NCBI GenBank assembly: GCA_002999035.1
Contig: CP027241.1
Location: 1,739,001-1,803,000 of the forward strand
From: Lachnospiraceae bacterium oral taxon 500
GTDB taxonomy: Bacteria > Bacillota > Clostridia > Lachnospirales > Vallitaleaceae
Length of the DNA stretch: 64,000 nt
Direction: 5' to 3'
This document shows, piece by piece, positions 42,846 through 51,819 of the stretch (its first letter is position 1; every line of letters begins with the position of its first letter). The notes below the pieces were generated by a model. That model was not told the DNA's origin and made no database searches. It saw only the letters and a list, made by a program, of their open reading frames with translations. The position numbers were made by a program, and so were the translations under genes.

Positions 42846-45629
42846 ATGCGCATTAGAAATTTAAAAACAAATCATTTTGAAAACCCTATCGGATATCAGA
42901 TTTCGTCCCTTTCCCTATCATGGAAAGTGGAAGCGGCCAAGGGAAAGAAAACAGCACAGGCCCGTGTAAAGATTGCGGAAGATGAAGCATTTGAAAATAT
43001 TGTATGGGACAGCGGATTAAGAAGCAATATGGACAGTGCGGCTTTTGCACCGGATTTTAAGCCGGCGGCAAGAAGCAGATATTATTGGCAGGTAGAGGTA
43101 ATTGACGATGCGGGGGAAGGCGGAGTCAGCGATATTGCCTTTTTTGAAACGGCGCCGGAAAAAGTCGAGGGAAAGTGGATAACGATGCCTTTTGCCAAGG
43201 AGATTCATGGTCTATATCGGAAATTAATAGAAGTTCCGGCCGAAACCGGAATAAAAGCAGCCCGGCTTTATATTTCCGGTCTTGGACTCTATGAGGCATA
43301 TCTAAATGGAAAAAAGATTGGTGATGAGTATTTAACGCCTTTTTATAATGACTATAACTACTGGGTTCAGTATCAAAGTTATGATGTGACGGATATGCTG
43401 GCAGCGGGCACGAACGAACTGAGAGTTATGCTGGGCAACGGCTGGTACAAAGGGCGGTTTGGCTTTATTGACAAATTGGATAGACTCTATGGCGATACCC
43501 AGACCATGATCTGTCAGCTGATAATAGAACTGGCTGATGGAAACCGAATTTCTGTCGGCTCGGATGAAAGTTTTCAGTGCCGGCAGTCGCCCGTATTAGA
43601 GAGCAGCATTTATGACGGAGAAGTTTACGATGCCAATCTGGAAGTGGTTGAAGAAAATTGGGAACCGGCAGTTTTGGCTGATGAGGAGATTCAGCGCTGG
43701 TCAGAAAAGCTGATGCCGCGCTATAGCTTGCCGCTGACGATTCATGAAGAATTTAAGCCGATAGAGATTATTCATACGCCGGCCGGAGAAACGGTGCTGG
43801 ATTTCGGGCAGAACCTGACGGGGCTGTTTTACTTTACCTGTGATGAACCGAAAGGTACGCGCGTTTATCTTCAGATGGGAGAAATCCTGCAAAACGGTAA
43901 TTTTTATAATGAGAATCTGCGGACTGCCAAACAGGAGTTTGTCTATATTTCTGGCGGGAGCTGCCGCGTAGTCAGACCGCATTTTACATTTTACGGATTC
44001 CGCTATATGAAAGTCGAGGGGATTGGAGATATCAAGGCGGCTGATGTTACGGCGTGCGCTCTTTATTCGGATATGGAGGAAACGGGGCGGATTCAGACCT
44101 CTAATCCGAAAGTCAATAGATTGTTTTTAAATGCGCTGTGGGGTCAAAAAGGTAACTTTGTAGATATACCGACCGATTGTCCGCAGCGGGATGAGCGGAT
44201 GGGCTGGACCGGTGACGCGCAAGTGTTTGCGGCTACCGCATCTTTTAATATGTATACGCCGGCGTTTTACAGCAAGTTTTTATACGATATGCGTTTGGAA
44301 CAAGAGGATTTGGATGGGGCAGTACCGCATGTTGTGCCGGATATCTTAGATCAGATTAATGTTGTCCTGAAAGACCCGGAAAGAGCCGGTCAATTGGGGA
44401 TAAAGACCAAAAAGGCGGACAATGGCAGCGGAGTAGCGCATGCGGTCGGAGCAGATGAGGAAGACGAGGCGGCGGCACCGGTTGAGGAAGGCGGGGCTGA
44501 TTTGGCCGAGCCGGAAAAAGCGGCGGGTTCCTGCGCATGGGGGGACGCGGCTACTGTGATTCCCTGGACCACTTATATGTTTTATGGAGATAAAGCATTG
44601 CTGGCAGCGGAATATCCCAATATGAAGATGTGGATTGATTATATTCATAAGATTGACCGGACAAAGTGCGGTGGTCAATATCTATGGACCCATGGATTTC
44701 ATTATGGCGATTGGCTGGCCTTGGATAATTTTCACAAGGACACCTGTATCGGGGCGACGGATACTTATTATGTGGCAAGCAGCTACTATTTATATTCAGC
44801 TGAACTGACAGCCAAAGCGGCAGCGGCACTTGGCAAGGCGGAGGATGCTGATTATTATGTGAAGCTGGCTGAAAAAGTAAGAGCGGCTATGCGCAGGGAA
44901 TACTTTACGGCAAGCGGCAGACTGGTGGTAGACACGCAGACCGCTTTGGTCTTGGCTCTTTATTTTAACATTGTCCCGGAGGAAGCAAGAGAGAGGACAA
45001 TAAAGGCTCTTCAGCGGAAACTGGATGAGGAAAATATTCATCATACGACCGGATTTGTCGGCACGCCGTATTTGTGTCCTACCCTTACCGGGAACGGCCT
45101 TGTCGATTATGCGTATACCTTGCTGCTCAACGAGGATTTTCCCAGCTGGCTTTATGAAGTAAACATGGGCGCTACGACTATATGGGAAAGATGGAATTCC
45201 GTTCTTCCCGATGGCAGTATAAGCGATACCGGAATGAACAGCTTGAATCACTATGCGTATGGCTCCATTGTTGAGTGGATGTACCGCTATATGTGCGGCA
45301 TCAATCCAGATGAGAAAAAAGCCGGATTTAAAGAGTTTGTTATAAAGCCCTATCCGGACAGGCGCTTTGAGTATGCCAAGGCAGAATATCAATCGGTTTA
45401 TGGATTGATTGAAAGCGGTTGGCAAAAGATAGAAAATGGCTGGAGATTTAATATCACCGTTCCATTTGACACCCGGGCGATATTTGTTCTGGAAGATAGA
45501 TTGGCGGGTGCGGTAACAGTGGAAACCGAAGCGAATATAGAGGCAGCGGATATTGAAAAATTATTAAACGGTGAGCGTCAGGCGGTTTTGCAGCCGGGCA
45601 AATATGAAATCCAAGTGACGGAGCGTTAG
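42846..45629 (+). CDS. Alpha-L-rhamnosidase, GH78 family
   Basis: The 927-residue enzyme should release L-rhamnose from glycosides. It has the N-terminal beta domains of GH78 (LYISGLGLYEAYLNGKKIGD, LRVMLGNGWYKGRFGF), the catalytic signature DCPQRDERMGWTGDAQ near residue 442 with its acidic residues, and GATTIWERWNS near 780. There is no signal peptide, so it acts on imported rhamnosides. A low-complexity insertion of about 60 residues (about 500 to 560, rich in Glu, Ala, Asp and Gly) interrupts the catalytic domain between VVPDILDQ and AWGDAATVIPW. The gene ends the operon. Confidence 0.93.
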   Translation: MRIRNLKTNHFENPIGYQISSLSLSWKVEAAKGKKTAQARVKIAEDEAFENIVWDSGLRSNMDSAAFAPDFKPAARSRYYWQVEVIDDAGEGGVSDIAFFETAPEKVEGKWITMPFAKEIHGLYRKLIEVPAETGIKAARLYISGLGLYEAYLNGKKIGDEYLTPFYNDYNYWVQYQSYDVTDMLAAGTNELRVMLGNGWYKGRFGFIDKLDRLYGDTQTMICQLIIELADGNRISVGSDESFQCRQSPVLESSIYDGEVYDANLEVVEENWEPAVLADEEIQRWSEKLMPRYSLPLTIHEEFKPIEIIHTPAGETVLDFGQNLTGLFYFTCDEPKGTRVYLQMGEILQNGNFYNENLRTAKQEFVYISGGSCRVVRPHFTFYGFRYMKVEGIGDIKAADVTACALYSDMEETGRIQTSNPKVNRLFLNALWGQKGNFVDIPTDCPQRDERMGWTGDAQVFAATASFNMYTPAFYSKFLYDMRLEQEDLDGAVPHVVPDILDQINVVLKDPERAGQLGIKTKKADNGSGVAHAVGADEEDEAAAPVEEGGADLAEPEKAAGSCAWGDAATVIPWTTYMFYGDKALLAAEYPNMKMWIDYIHKIDRTKCGGQYLWTHGFHYGDWLALDNFHKDTCIGATDTYYVASSYYLYSAELTAKAAAALGKAEDADYYVKLAEKVRAAMRREYFTASGRLVVDTQTALVLALYFNIVPEEARERTIKALQRKLDEENIHHTTGFVGTPYLCPTLTGNGLVDYAYTLLLNEDFPSWLYEVNMGATTIWERWNSVLPDGSISDTGMNSLNHYAYGSIVEWMYRYMCGINPDEKKAGFKEFVIKPYPDRRFEYAKAEYQSVYGLIESGWQKIENGWRFNITVPFDTRAIFVLEDRLAGAVTVETEANIEAADIEKLLNGERQAVLQPGKYEIQVTER

Positions 45630-45778
45630 GCGATAATATAAACTTTCACTGCAAAACAGGCGAAGCTGTCCGGTCAGGGAGATTTGGCGAAACAGGCCCA
45701 AGCCGTGTATTATCGGAATGGCAGGCCTGAATCACCGGTGCGTTAATCGCAAGTTGTTGTCCAGTTTAATAGGTTAGA

Positions 45779-45808
45779 GAAGGCGGTCAGAAGTGGCTGC
45801 CTTTTTTG
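45779..45808 (+). terminator. Terminator after the rhamnosidase operon
   Basis: An AAGGC-type arm at 45780 pairs with GCCTT near 45789-45803 around a short loop, followed by six T. It lies about 150 bases after the rhamnosidase stop and before the sigma-factor gene. Confidence 0.5.
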
Positions 45809-45889
45809 ATAACAATACTATCTTTTTTGGTTTCGCAGTTGTTATACAAAGTAAATGGAGATTTTTCCGGAACAGAAAGCAGGGTGCAT

Positions 45890-46408
45890 GTGGATACGGA
45901 TTATAAGCTGATAAAAAGAATGCGGCAAGGCGACGACGCTGCCTTTAACATTTTTATTCATAAATATTACACGGATATATTGAGGTATTGCACATACCAT
46001 TGTTACGACAGTGAAGAAGCCAAAGACCTCACGCAAGATACATTTTTGCGCTTTTTTGCCGGATTTTCCGGTTACACGCATAGCGGCAAGGCAAAAAACT
46101 ATCTTTACACGATTGCCGGCAACCTTTGCAAAAATTATTACAAAAAAGCAAGAGTCCGGTCGGGGGAAGCACTTGATGAGGGAATACTTTCGGAAGACTT
46201 AGAAGATGAATTGACTTCTCAAATTACAGTTCGCATGGGTCTTGACCGATTGCCGGAAGAATTGCGGGAGGTGATTATCCTGTATTACTATCAGGGGTTG
46301 AAGCAGACCGAAATTGCAAGTATTTTGGGAATCGGACTTCCGCTGGTGAAGTACCGGCTGAAAAAAGCGAGAGAGCAACTGGAAGAATTATTAAGGATGG
46401 AGGGATAA
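45890..46408 (+). CDS. ECF-type sigma-70 factor
   Basis: The 172-residue sigma factor has region 2 (LRYCTYHCYDSEEAKDLTQD, TFLRFFAGFSGY) and region 4 (LDRLPEELREVIILYYYQGL, QTEIASILGIGLPLVKYRLK). I chose the GTG at 45890 with GCAGGG 6 bases upstream. The longer ATG-started frame from 45806 begins in the terminator and reads an unlikely hydrophobic leader. The next three genes follow with overlaps or a 1-base gap and are probably its own regulon. Confidence 0.9.
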   Translation: MDTDYKLIKRMRQGDDAAFNIFIHKYYTDILRYCTYHCYDSEEAKDLTQDTFLRFFAGFSGYTHSGKAKNYLYTIAGNLCKNYYKKARVRSGEALDEGILSEDLEDELTSQITVRMGLDRLPEELREVIILYYYQGLKQTEIASILGIGLPLVKYRLKKAREQLEELLRMEG

Positions 46409-46409
46409 T

Positions 46410-47165
46410 GTGGATATAAAGAAATTGCTGGACCAAGGACGCATAGAAATTGCAGCTGAGGAGACGGAGATTCAAGCCGTCACCCGGAAAGCAAAAACAA
46501 TTTTTCTGGAAAGTGAAAGCAGGCAGCTTCTTTCCTGCCATGAGTTTATCCGGGCGCAATTCCGTATGCTCCGTAAGAGATGGTGGGTGCTTCAATTTGC
46601 TGTTTTGTACTTGGCATGGCTGTTCCTTTTAACTGAAAACGAAGCATTTTATGTGCGGCGCGGAATGGGGGTATTTGCGGCTTTATTTGCGGTCATTTTG
46701 ATTCCGGAATTATGGCGGAATTTGACAAACCGTTGTATGGAAGTTGAGATAGCCTCCTACTATTCCCTGCATCAGATTTATGCGGCAAGAATACTTTTGT
46801 TTGGCGCTGTAGATGTACTATTACTGACAGCATTTATTGGCGGTGCACATTATTTTCTTAGGATTGCATTGACGGACCTTGTTACACAATTCCTGTTGCC
46901 TATGGTCGTGACCGCCTGCATTTGCTTTGTGGCACTCGGCAAGCAGCACCGTAACGAATGGCTTGCGATAGGACTTTGTGTTTTGTGGAGTGGTGTTTGG
47001 TGGGCGATTATTGCTAACGATTCATTATATTTGGCAATTACTCTGCCAATCTGGGTGGCTGTTTTCGCTTTTGCATTTTTGTTCCTTGCATTTTCCGTTT
47101 ATCGGCTGCTGAAAAACTGTAATAAGTACAGGGAGGTGAATCTAAGTGGAACTGTCTTTGAATAG
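46410..47165 (+). CDS. Membrane protein next to the ECF sigma factor
   Basis: The 251-residue protein has a hydrophilic N-terminus of about 60 residues (GRIEIAAEETEIQAVTRKAK) and six membrane helices. It starts with GTG at 46410, one base after the sigma-factor stop. I do not recognise a family. Its position suggests either an anti-sigma factor that holds the sigma factor through its cytoplasmic head, or a permease partner of the ABC ATPase, whose start overlaps its end. Confidence 0.6.
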   Translation: MDIKKLLDQGRIEIAAEETEIQAVTRKAKTIFLESESRQLLSCHEFIRAQFRMLRKRWWVLQFAVLYLAWLFLLTENEAFYVRRGMGVFAALFAVILIPELWRNLTNRCMEVEIASYYSLHQIYAARILLFGAVDVLLLTAFIGGAHYFLRIALTDLVTQFLLPMVVTACICFVALGKQHRNEWLAIGLCVLWSGVWWAIIANDSLYLAITLPIWVAVFAFAFLFLAFSVYRLLKNCNKYREVNLSGTVFE

Positions 47166-48024
47166 TTTAACCAAAAAATACGATGCGCTCACGGCGGTAA
47201 AAGATGTGAATCTGACCATGACGAGTGGTGTTTATGGCCTACTGGGTGTGAATGGGGCAGGAAAAACAACGCTGATGCGAATGATCTGTACCCTAATCCG
47301 ACCATCTCGGGGAAACATTACTTACGATGGCAAAGACATCTGGGAAATGGAAGGAACTTATCGGCGGCAGTTAGGGTATCTTCCGCAGGATTTTGGCTAT
47401 TATCCTGATCTGACGGTGACAGATTACCTGATGTATATCGCGTCCATAAAGGGATTGCGGCCGGCCTTTGCCAAGAGCCGGATTAACGGTCTTTTGGAGC
47501 GGGTCGGCATGATAAAGGCGGCTAAAACCAAGATGCGAAAACTATCCGGTGGTATGCTGCGGCGGGTCGGTATTGCGCAAGCCATATTAAATGACCCTAA
47601 AATTCTGATTCTGGACGAGCCGACCGCCGGTCTTGACCCGAATGAGCGAATCCGGTTCCGAAATCTTATCAGTGAGCTTGCTGAGGACAGGTTGGTTTTG
47701 CTGTCAACCCACATCGTTTCGGATGTTGAGTTTATTGCAAACGAAATTATCCTGATGAACAAGGGCGAGTTTTTCTTTACCGGAACGGCCGCGGAAATCG
47801 TGGCTGCCATCGGCAAAGAGGTATGGACTTGCACGGTTCCCCGGCAGGAAGTCGATGAATATTTGAAACGCTATTTGGTGGCAAATGTGAAAACGGCCCC
47901 GCACGGTGCGGAACTGCGTATTCTTTCGGCTTATCCTCCCGTGGCGGATGCCCGGCAGGAACAGGTCACTTTGGAAGATGCGTTCCTCTTTTATTTTGGG
48001 GAGAAAGCAGGTGAAGCAGAATGA
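47146..48024 (+). CDS. ABC transporter ATPase
   Basis: The 292-residue ATPase has Walker A GVNGAGKTTLMR near residue 35, LSGGMLRRVGIAQ, and Walker B ILILDEPTAGLDPNE, followed by THIVSDVEFIANEI. The C-terminal extension is typical of ATPases with drug or peptide-export permeases. The GTG start lies inside the preceding gene behind GGGAGGTG, and the stop overlaps the permease start. Confidence 0.93.
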   Translation: MELSLNSLTKKYDALTAVKDVNLTMTSGVYGLLGVNGAGKTTLMRMICTLIRPSRGNITYDGKDIWEMEGTYRRQLGYLPQDFGYYPDLTVTDYLMYIASIKGLRPAFAKSRINGLLERVGMIKAAKTKMRKLSGGMLRRVGIAQAILNDPKILILDEPTAGLDPNERIRFRNLISELAEDRLVLLSTHIVSDVEFIANEIILMNKGEFFFTGTAAEIVAAIGKEVWTCTVPRQEVDEYLKRYLVANVKTAPHGAELRILSAYPPVADARQEQVTLEDAFLFYFGEKAGEAE

Positions 48025-49184
48025 TATTGAAATATGAACTAAAGAAAATCCTGAATAAGCGGATGAATCGTGTATTGCTTGCGGCTGCGCTGCTGCTGAT
48101 GGTTGTTTTCAGCATCTTTGCAGTTGGCAGTTTTCGCGCCCGGACTGTAAGCACCGGCGGAGAAATCGTGACCGGTCTTTCGGCTGCGCGCATTATGATT
48201 GCCGATAAAAACCGGTGGCAAGGAGAACTGACGCCGGAAGTAATTGCCAAGAGCGTAGAAAGCAGTCGAGCCGGTGATTCCCAGTCTACCATAGACATCA
48301 TATTTTGGGCCAGCAGAATGTTGGTTGGTGAGTTTAATAGCTTTGATGACTATGAAGCGATTCTCTCCGCAGATTCAGCTCAAATTGCCTCGCTCTATGA
48401 TATTTATCATAAGAACTTGAGAAAAATGAGCAAGGAATATGGAGATACCCCGGAGAAACAAGCGTTCCTGATGGAGCAGTATGAAAAAATCGACACTCCT
48501 TTTATCTATGAGGCATACGATTCTTGGGAGACGATGCTGCTGTATGCTACAACAGGCAGTCTTATTCTGATTATTGTGATTGGCTTTTTATCTGCCGGCA
48601 TCTTTGCAGAGGAATTTCAGTATAAGGCTGATGCAGTGTTCTTTTCGACAAGGCATGGACGGAGCAATGCGGTATACGCGAAAATCTGTGCCGGTTTGAT
48701 TGTTGCAACCTTGGTTTACTGGATTGGGATTGGCGTTCTTTCTGCTATTTCCTTTGCTTTTATGGGTATCAGCGGCGCAGCCACTACGTATCGGTTAAGT
48801 CGGCCGTATGCTGTTTATTCTGTTACGTTTGGCCAGATGTATGGCATTCTCGTTTTAGGGGGGTATATCGCAAGCCTGCTTGCCGCCTCTGTGGCCATGT
48901 TGATTGCCTCAAAAACAAGGACGATGAGTATTGCGGCAGTGGTTCCGTTTGTTTTATTCTGCGTGTCGCCGTTTATCGGACGCGTCCTGCCGTTTCGCAC
49001 ATTTTTCAGCCTGACGCCGGATCAGTTGACGAACATATTAAACTGCGCCCGTATCCCATACGTCTACCAGATCGGAGGCATCGTTTTCCGGCAAATTCCT
49101 TTCATCATAGTTTTTTATGCCGTGCTTGCTGTTGCCCTGCTTCCGCTGGTATATCGAAACTTCCACAGGCTGCTTTTGAAATAA
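48021..49184 (+). CDS. ABC transporter permease
   Basis: The 387-residue protein has one N-terminal helix, an extracytoplasmic domain of about 130 residues and then at least five helices (LLYATTGSLILIIVIGFLSA, YGILVLGGYIASLLAASVAM). This ABC-2-like layout suits export of a peptide or lipid-linked compound, possibly for defence against a cell-envelope antibiotic. The start overlaps the ATPase stop by 4 bases. Confidence 0.85.
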   Translation: MILKYELKKILNKRMNRVLLAAALLLMVVFSIFAVGSFRARTVSTGGEIVTGLSAARIMIADKNRWQGELTPEVIAKSVESSRAGDSQSTIDIIFWASRMLVGEFNSFDDYEAILSADSAQIASLYDIYHKNLRKMSKEYGDTPEKQAFLMEQYEKIDTPFIYEAYDSWETMLLYATTGSLILIIVIGFLSAGIFAEEFQYKADAVFFSTRHGRSNAVYAKICAGLIVATLVYWIGIGVLSAISFAFMGISGAATTYRLSRPYAVYSVTFGQMYGILVLGGYIASLLAASVAMLIASKTRTMSIAAVVPFVLFCVSPFIGRVLPFRTFFSLTPDQLTNILNCARIPYVYQIGGIVFRQIPFIIVFYAVLAVALLPLVYRNFHRLLLK

Positions 49185-49254
49185 GGGGAAGGCAAAAATC
49201 CACGTCCCCCCTTCCGTGTGGAAATTACTTTTTCACTTTACAGTCAAAAAATAA

Positions 49255-49283
49255 TTGACAAACGGCATAATATAATATATTAT
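49255..49283 (+). promoter_or_regulatory. Promoter of the frl operon
   Basis: TTGACA at 49255-49260, 17 bases, then TATTAT at 49278-49283. The probable transcription start (about 49290) falls at the edge of a 16-bp palindrome at 49294-49309. Confidence 0.7.
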
Positions 49284-49293
49284 ATTATCACAT

Positions 49294-49309
49294 TATATAA
49301 CGTTATATA
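49294..49309. promoter_or_regulatory. Probable FrlR operator
   Basis: TATATAACGTTATATA is a perfect palindrome just after the -10 box of the frl promoter. GntR/HutC-type regulators bind AT-rich palindromes of this size, and the operon ends in such a regulator gene. Binding is inferred. Confidence 0.6.
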
Positions 49310-49342
49310 CAATGCGAACTAATATAAAAATGGAGGGCGATT

Positions 49343-50320
49343 ATGAAGCAGGAACACATTGACCAGATTAACAAAGCGGTTGCAGCAGTTGCAGCCAAAA
49401 AGCGTATCAATCATTTTTATTTTGTGGCGTGTGGGGGATCTCAAGCCTTTATGATGCCGGTGCGGTTTATGTTTGACAAAGAGATTGAGATTCCGGCGAG
49501 TATTTATACGGCAAATGAGTTTGTACATGAAAAGCCCAAAGCGTTAGGGGCAGATTCGGTTGTTATTACCTGCTCTCATTCCGGAAATACACCGGAGACA
49601 GTCAAGGCGGTTGAGGTTTCCAGGGAAAAGGGAGCAACTACTATCGCATTATCTAATTTGGTAGATTCTCCATTATGGAAAGCGGCAGAGTATCCCATTC
49701 ATTATGATTGGGGGAAGGATGCGGATGCTAGTGATTTAAATAAAGCTATATTGTATTCTTTGGCATTCCGTATTTTAGATGCTATTTCGCCTTGCGATAA
49801 ATTCAAAGAAGGAGTCGTTTCGGTAGATCATATAAACGAAGTCTTAAATAAAGCAAAAACACAATATGCAGAGACCTTAAAACAGTGGGGAAAGCAGTAT
49901 AAGAGAGAAAACTTAATCTATACTATGGGAAGCGGTGCTTGTTACGGCGAGGCGTATTCTTTTGCTATTTGCTTGCTGATGGAAATGCAATGGATTCATT
50001 CCAACTGTATCCATGCCGGTGAATATTTCCATGGGCCGTTTGAGGTTACAGATTATGATGTTCCGTTCATTATTATCAAAGGGCTTGGCTCTACCAGACC
50101 TTTGGATGAAAGAGCCTATAATTTTTGCCAGAAATATTCGGATAAGATTATGCTGGTGGACTGCGAAAAGTTTGACATGACAGGTATTGCTGAGAGTGTC
50201 AGAGAGTACTTTGCCCCATTGGTTGCCGGTGCGGTTCTTCGGGCTTTGGCAGACGAATTTGCATACCAGAGAGGTCATGAACTTAGTGTTCGTCGTTATA
50301 TGTGGAAATTAGAATATTAA
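49343..50320 (+). CDS. frlB: Fructoselysine-6-phosphate deglycase, SIS domain
   Basis: The 325-residue protein has two SIS sugar-isomerase domains. The first holds FVACGGSQAFMMP and VVITCSHSGNTPETVKA, the second YTMGSGACYGEAYSFAI and HAGEYFHGPFEVTD. FrlB splits fructoselysine 6-phosphate into glucose 6-phosphate and lysine. The following solute-binding protein, permeases, kinase and regulator match the frl operon order, which makes this assignment firm. Confidence 0.88.
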   Translation: MKQEHIDQINKAVAAVAAKKRINHFYFVACGGSQAFMMPVRFMFDKEIEIPASIYTANEFVHEKPKALGADSVVITCSHSGNTPETVKAVEVSREKGATTIALSNLVDSPLWKAAEYPIHYDWGKDADASDLNKAILYSLAFRILDAISPCDKFKEGVVSVDHINEVLNKAKTQYAETLKQWGKQYKRENLIYTMGSGACYGEAYSFAICLLMEMQWIHSNCIHAGEYFHGPFEVTDYDVPFIIIKGLGSTRPLDERAYNFCQKYSDKIMLVDCEKFDMTGIAESVREYFAPLVAGAVLRALADEFAYQRGHELSVRRYMWKLEY

Positions 50321-50418
50321 TTGGATATTCGATTTTGACGGAAGAAGATGATGTAAGAAGCATAAAAAGGGTGATTTTTCATTGTTTTGTTACCAAGAAG
50401 TGATAAGGAGGAAACATT

Positions 50419-51756
50419 ATGAAGATGAAACGAGCAGCAGCAGTATTATTATCCGTAGTCACATTGGCTGTACTTTCTTTGGCAGGATGCGGAAGTAACA
50501 GCAAAGAAACAGATACGACAAAGCCGGTAGATGCTTCAAAGCCGGCAGATACCTCAAGTTCTGGTGAGAAAGTGGTGATTAATTTCTTTCATCGCTGGCC
50601 AAATGATCCGAAAAACTCTATGTTTAAGGAATTGATTCAGAAATATATGGATGAAAATCCAAACGTTACCATTAACATGGACTGTATTTTGAACGATCAG
50701 TACAAAGAGAAAATTCGTATGGTTGTTGGTACGGATGAGATTCCGGATATTTTCTCTTCTTGGTCGGGTACTTTCGCTCAGGAAATGATTGCTCCGGGCA
50801 ATGTTGCTTCATTAAATGATATGTATAAAGACGATACGGAATGGTCTTCCAAAATTGCTCAAGCCAGCATCGACAAGTTTACATTTGACGGTAAAATTTA
50901 TGGTGTGCCATGGTCTCAGGACGGCAAAGTGTTTTATTACAATAAGAAAATTTTTGAAGAAAATAAGTTAACGATTCCAAAAACTTGGAACGAGTTTATT
51001 GCAGTATTGGATACTTTAAAGGCAGCTGGTTATGAGACGCCGGTTATTGCCGGTTTAGCCGATGGCTTTGAATCTCTTCACTATTTGGGAAGCATGAATC
51101 AGAGAATGATTGATCCGGAAGTTTTAGCAAAAGATTATAATGCGGCAACGGGTGAATTTACAGATCCCGGTTATACGGAAGTTTTGAAAAAATGGCAACA
51201 GTTAACGACTTATATGGGAATGATGAGTACGGCAATTGATCATCAAACTGCAAGAAATACTTATTTTGCAGCCGAAAAGGCGCCGATTATGTACTTGCAG
51301 TTCGCAGAAATTACTATGTTAGAAAAGTCTATTCCGGAGGGGTTTGAGTATGGCTTCTTCAATTTCCCTGCATTTGAAGAGGGGAAGGGTGATGTGAATG
51401 CTCTGACAGGCGCACCGGAAGGATTTATGATTAGCAATAAAACGAAAAATCCCGAAGAATGTAAAAAGTTCTTGAAATGGTTGGTAAGTAAGAACGGCGG
51501 AGAATATTTGACAACAAAATGTGGCGATATTTCATCTGTTGCAGGTGCGGTAGATGAAACCAATGCGTTACCGGCACAATTAGAGGCTATGAGTATTATT
51601 CAAAATGCAAGCCAATTAGTTCCTTGGTTTGATAATGCGTGTGATCCGGCTGTATATACTGTATATGGCCAAATGGCACAGGCAATAGCAACCGGGGATG
51701 AAACGCCGGAAAGTGCAATGGAACAGGTAAGAGCAGCAGCGGCATCGTTACATTAA
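50419..51756 (+). CDS. frlO: Solute-binding lipoprotein of the frl ABC importer
   Basis: The 445-residue lipoprotein has a signal peptide with lipobox LSLAGCG, a Ser/Lys linker and a sugar-binding-protein fold (INFFHRWPNDPKNSMFKELI, IYGVPWSQDGKVFYYNKKIF). It should capture fructoselysine or related Amadori products. AAGGAGG precedes the ATG. A strong hairpin follows the stop. Confidence 0.88.
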   Translation: MKMKRAAAVLLSVVTLAVLSLAGCGSNSKETDTTKPVDASKPADTSSSGEKVVINFFHRWPNDPKNSMFKELIQKYMDENPNVTINMDCILNDQYKEKIRMVVGTDEIPDIFSSWSGTFAQEMIAPGNVASLNDMYKDDTEWSSKIAQASIDKFTFDGKIYGVPWSQDGKVFYYNKKIFEENKLTIPKTWNEFIAVLDTLKAAGYETPVIAGLADGFESLHYLGSMNQRMIDPEVLAKDYNAATGEFTDPGYTEVLKKWQQLTTYMGMMSTAIDHQTARNTYFAAEKAPIMYLQFAEITMLEKSIPEGFEYGFFNFPAFEEGKGDVNALTGAPEGFMISNKTKNPEECKKFLKWLVSKNGGEYLTTKCGDISSVAGAVDETNALPAQLEAMSIIQNASQLVPWFDNACDPAVYTVYGQMAQAIATGDETPESAMEQVRAAAASLH

Positions 51757-51771
51757 TCCTAGATTCAAAGG

Positions 51772-51800
51772 GGTTCAGGGGCAAAAGCTGCCCCTGAACC
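51772..51800 (+). promoter_or_regulatory. Hairpin between the frl binding-protein and permease genes
   Basis: Perfect arms GGTTCAGGGGCA and TGCCCCTGAACC with a 5-base loop and no T run. As at 39934, it probably stabilises the binding-protein message relative to the permease part. Confidence 0.65.
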
Positions 51801-51819
51801 AAACAAAAGATGGGGGTGG

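Noticed and set aside
44346-44678. Antisense frames in the rhamnosidase gene
   Set aside because: They mirror the low-complexity insertion and high-GC codons, with no ribosome site or family match.
45806-45889. Longer N-terminus of the ECF sigma factor
   Set aside because: It begins in the terminator T run and adds a hydrophobic leader not expected in sigma factors.
49185-49245. Terminator after the ABC permease at 48021-49184
   Set aside because: TCCAC/GTGGA arms are short and the following T run is weak, so support is too thin to list it.
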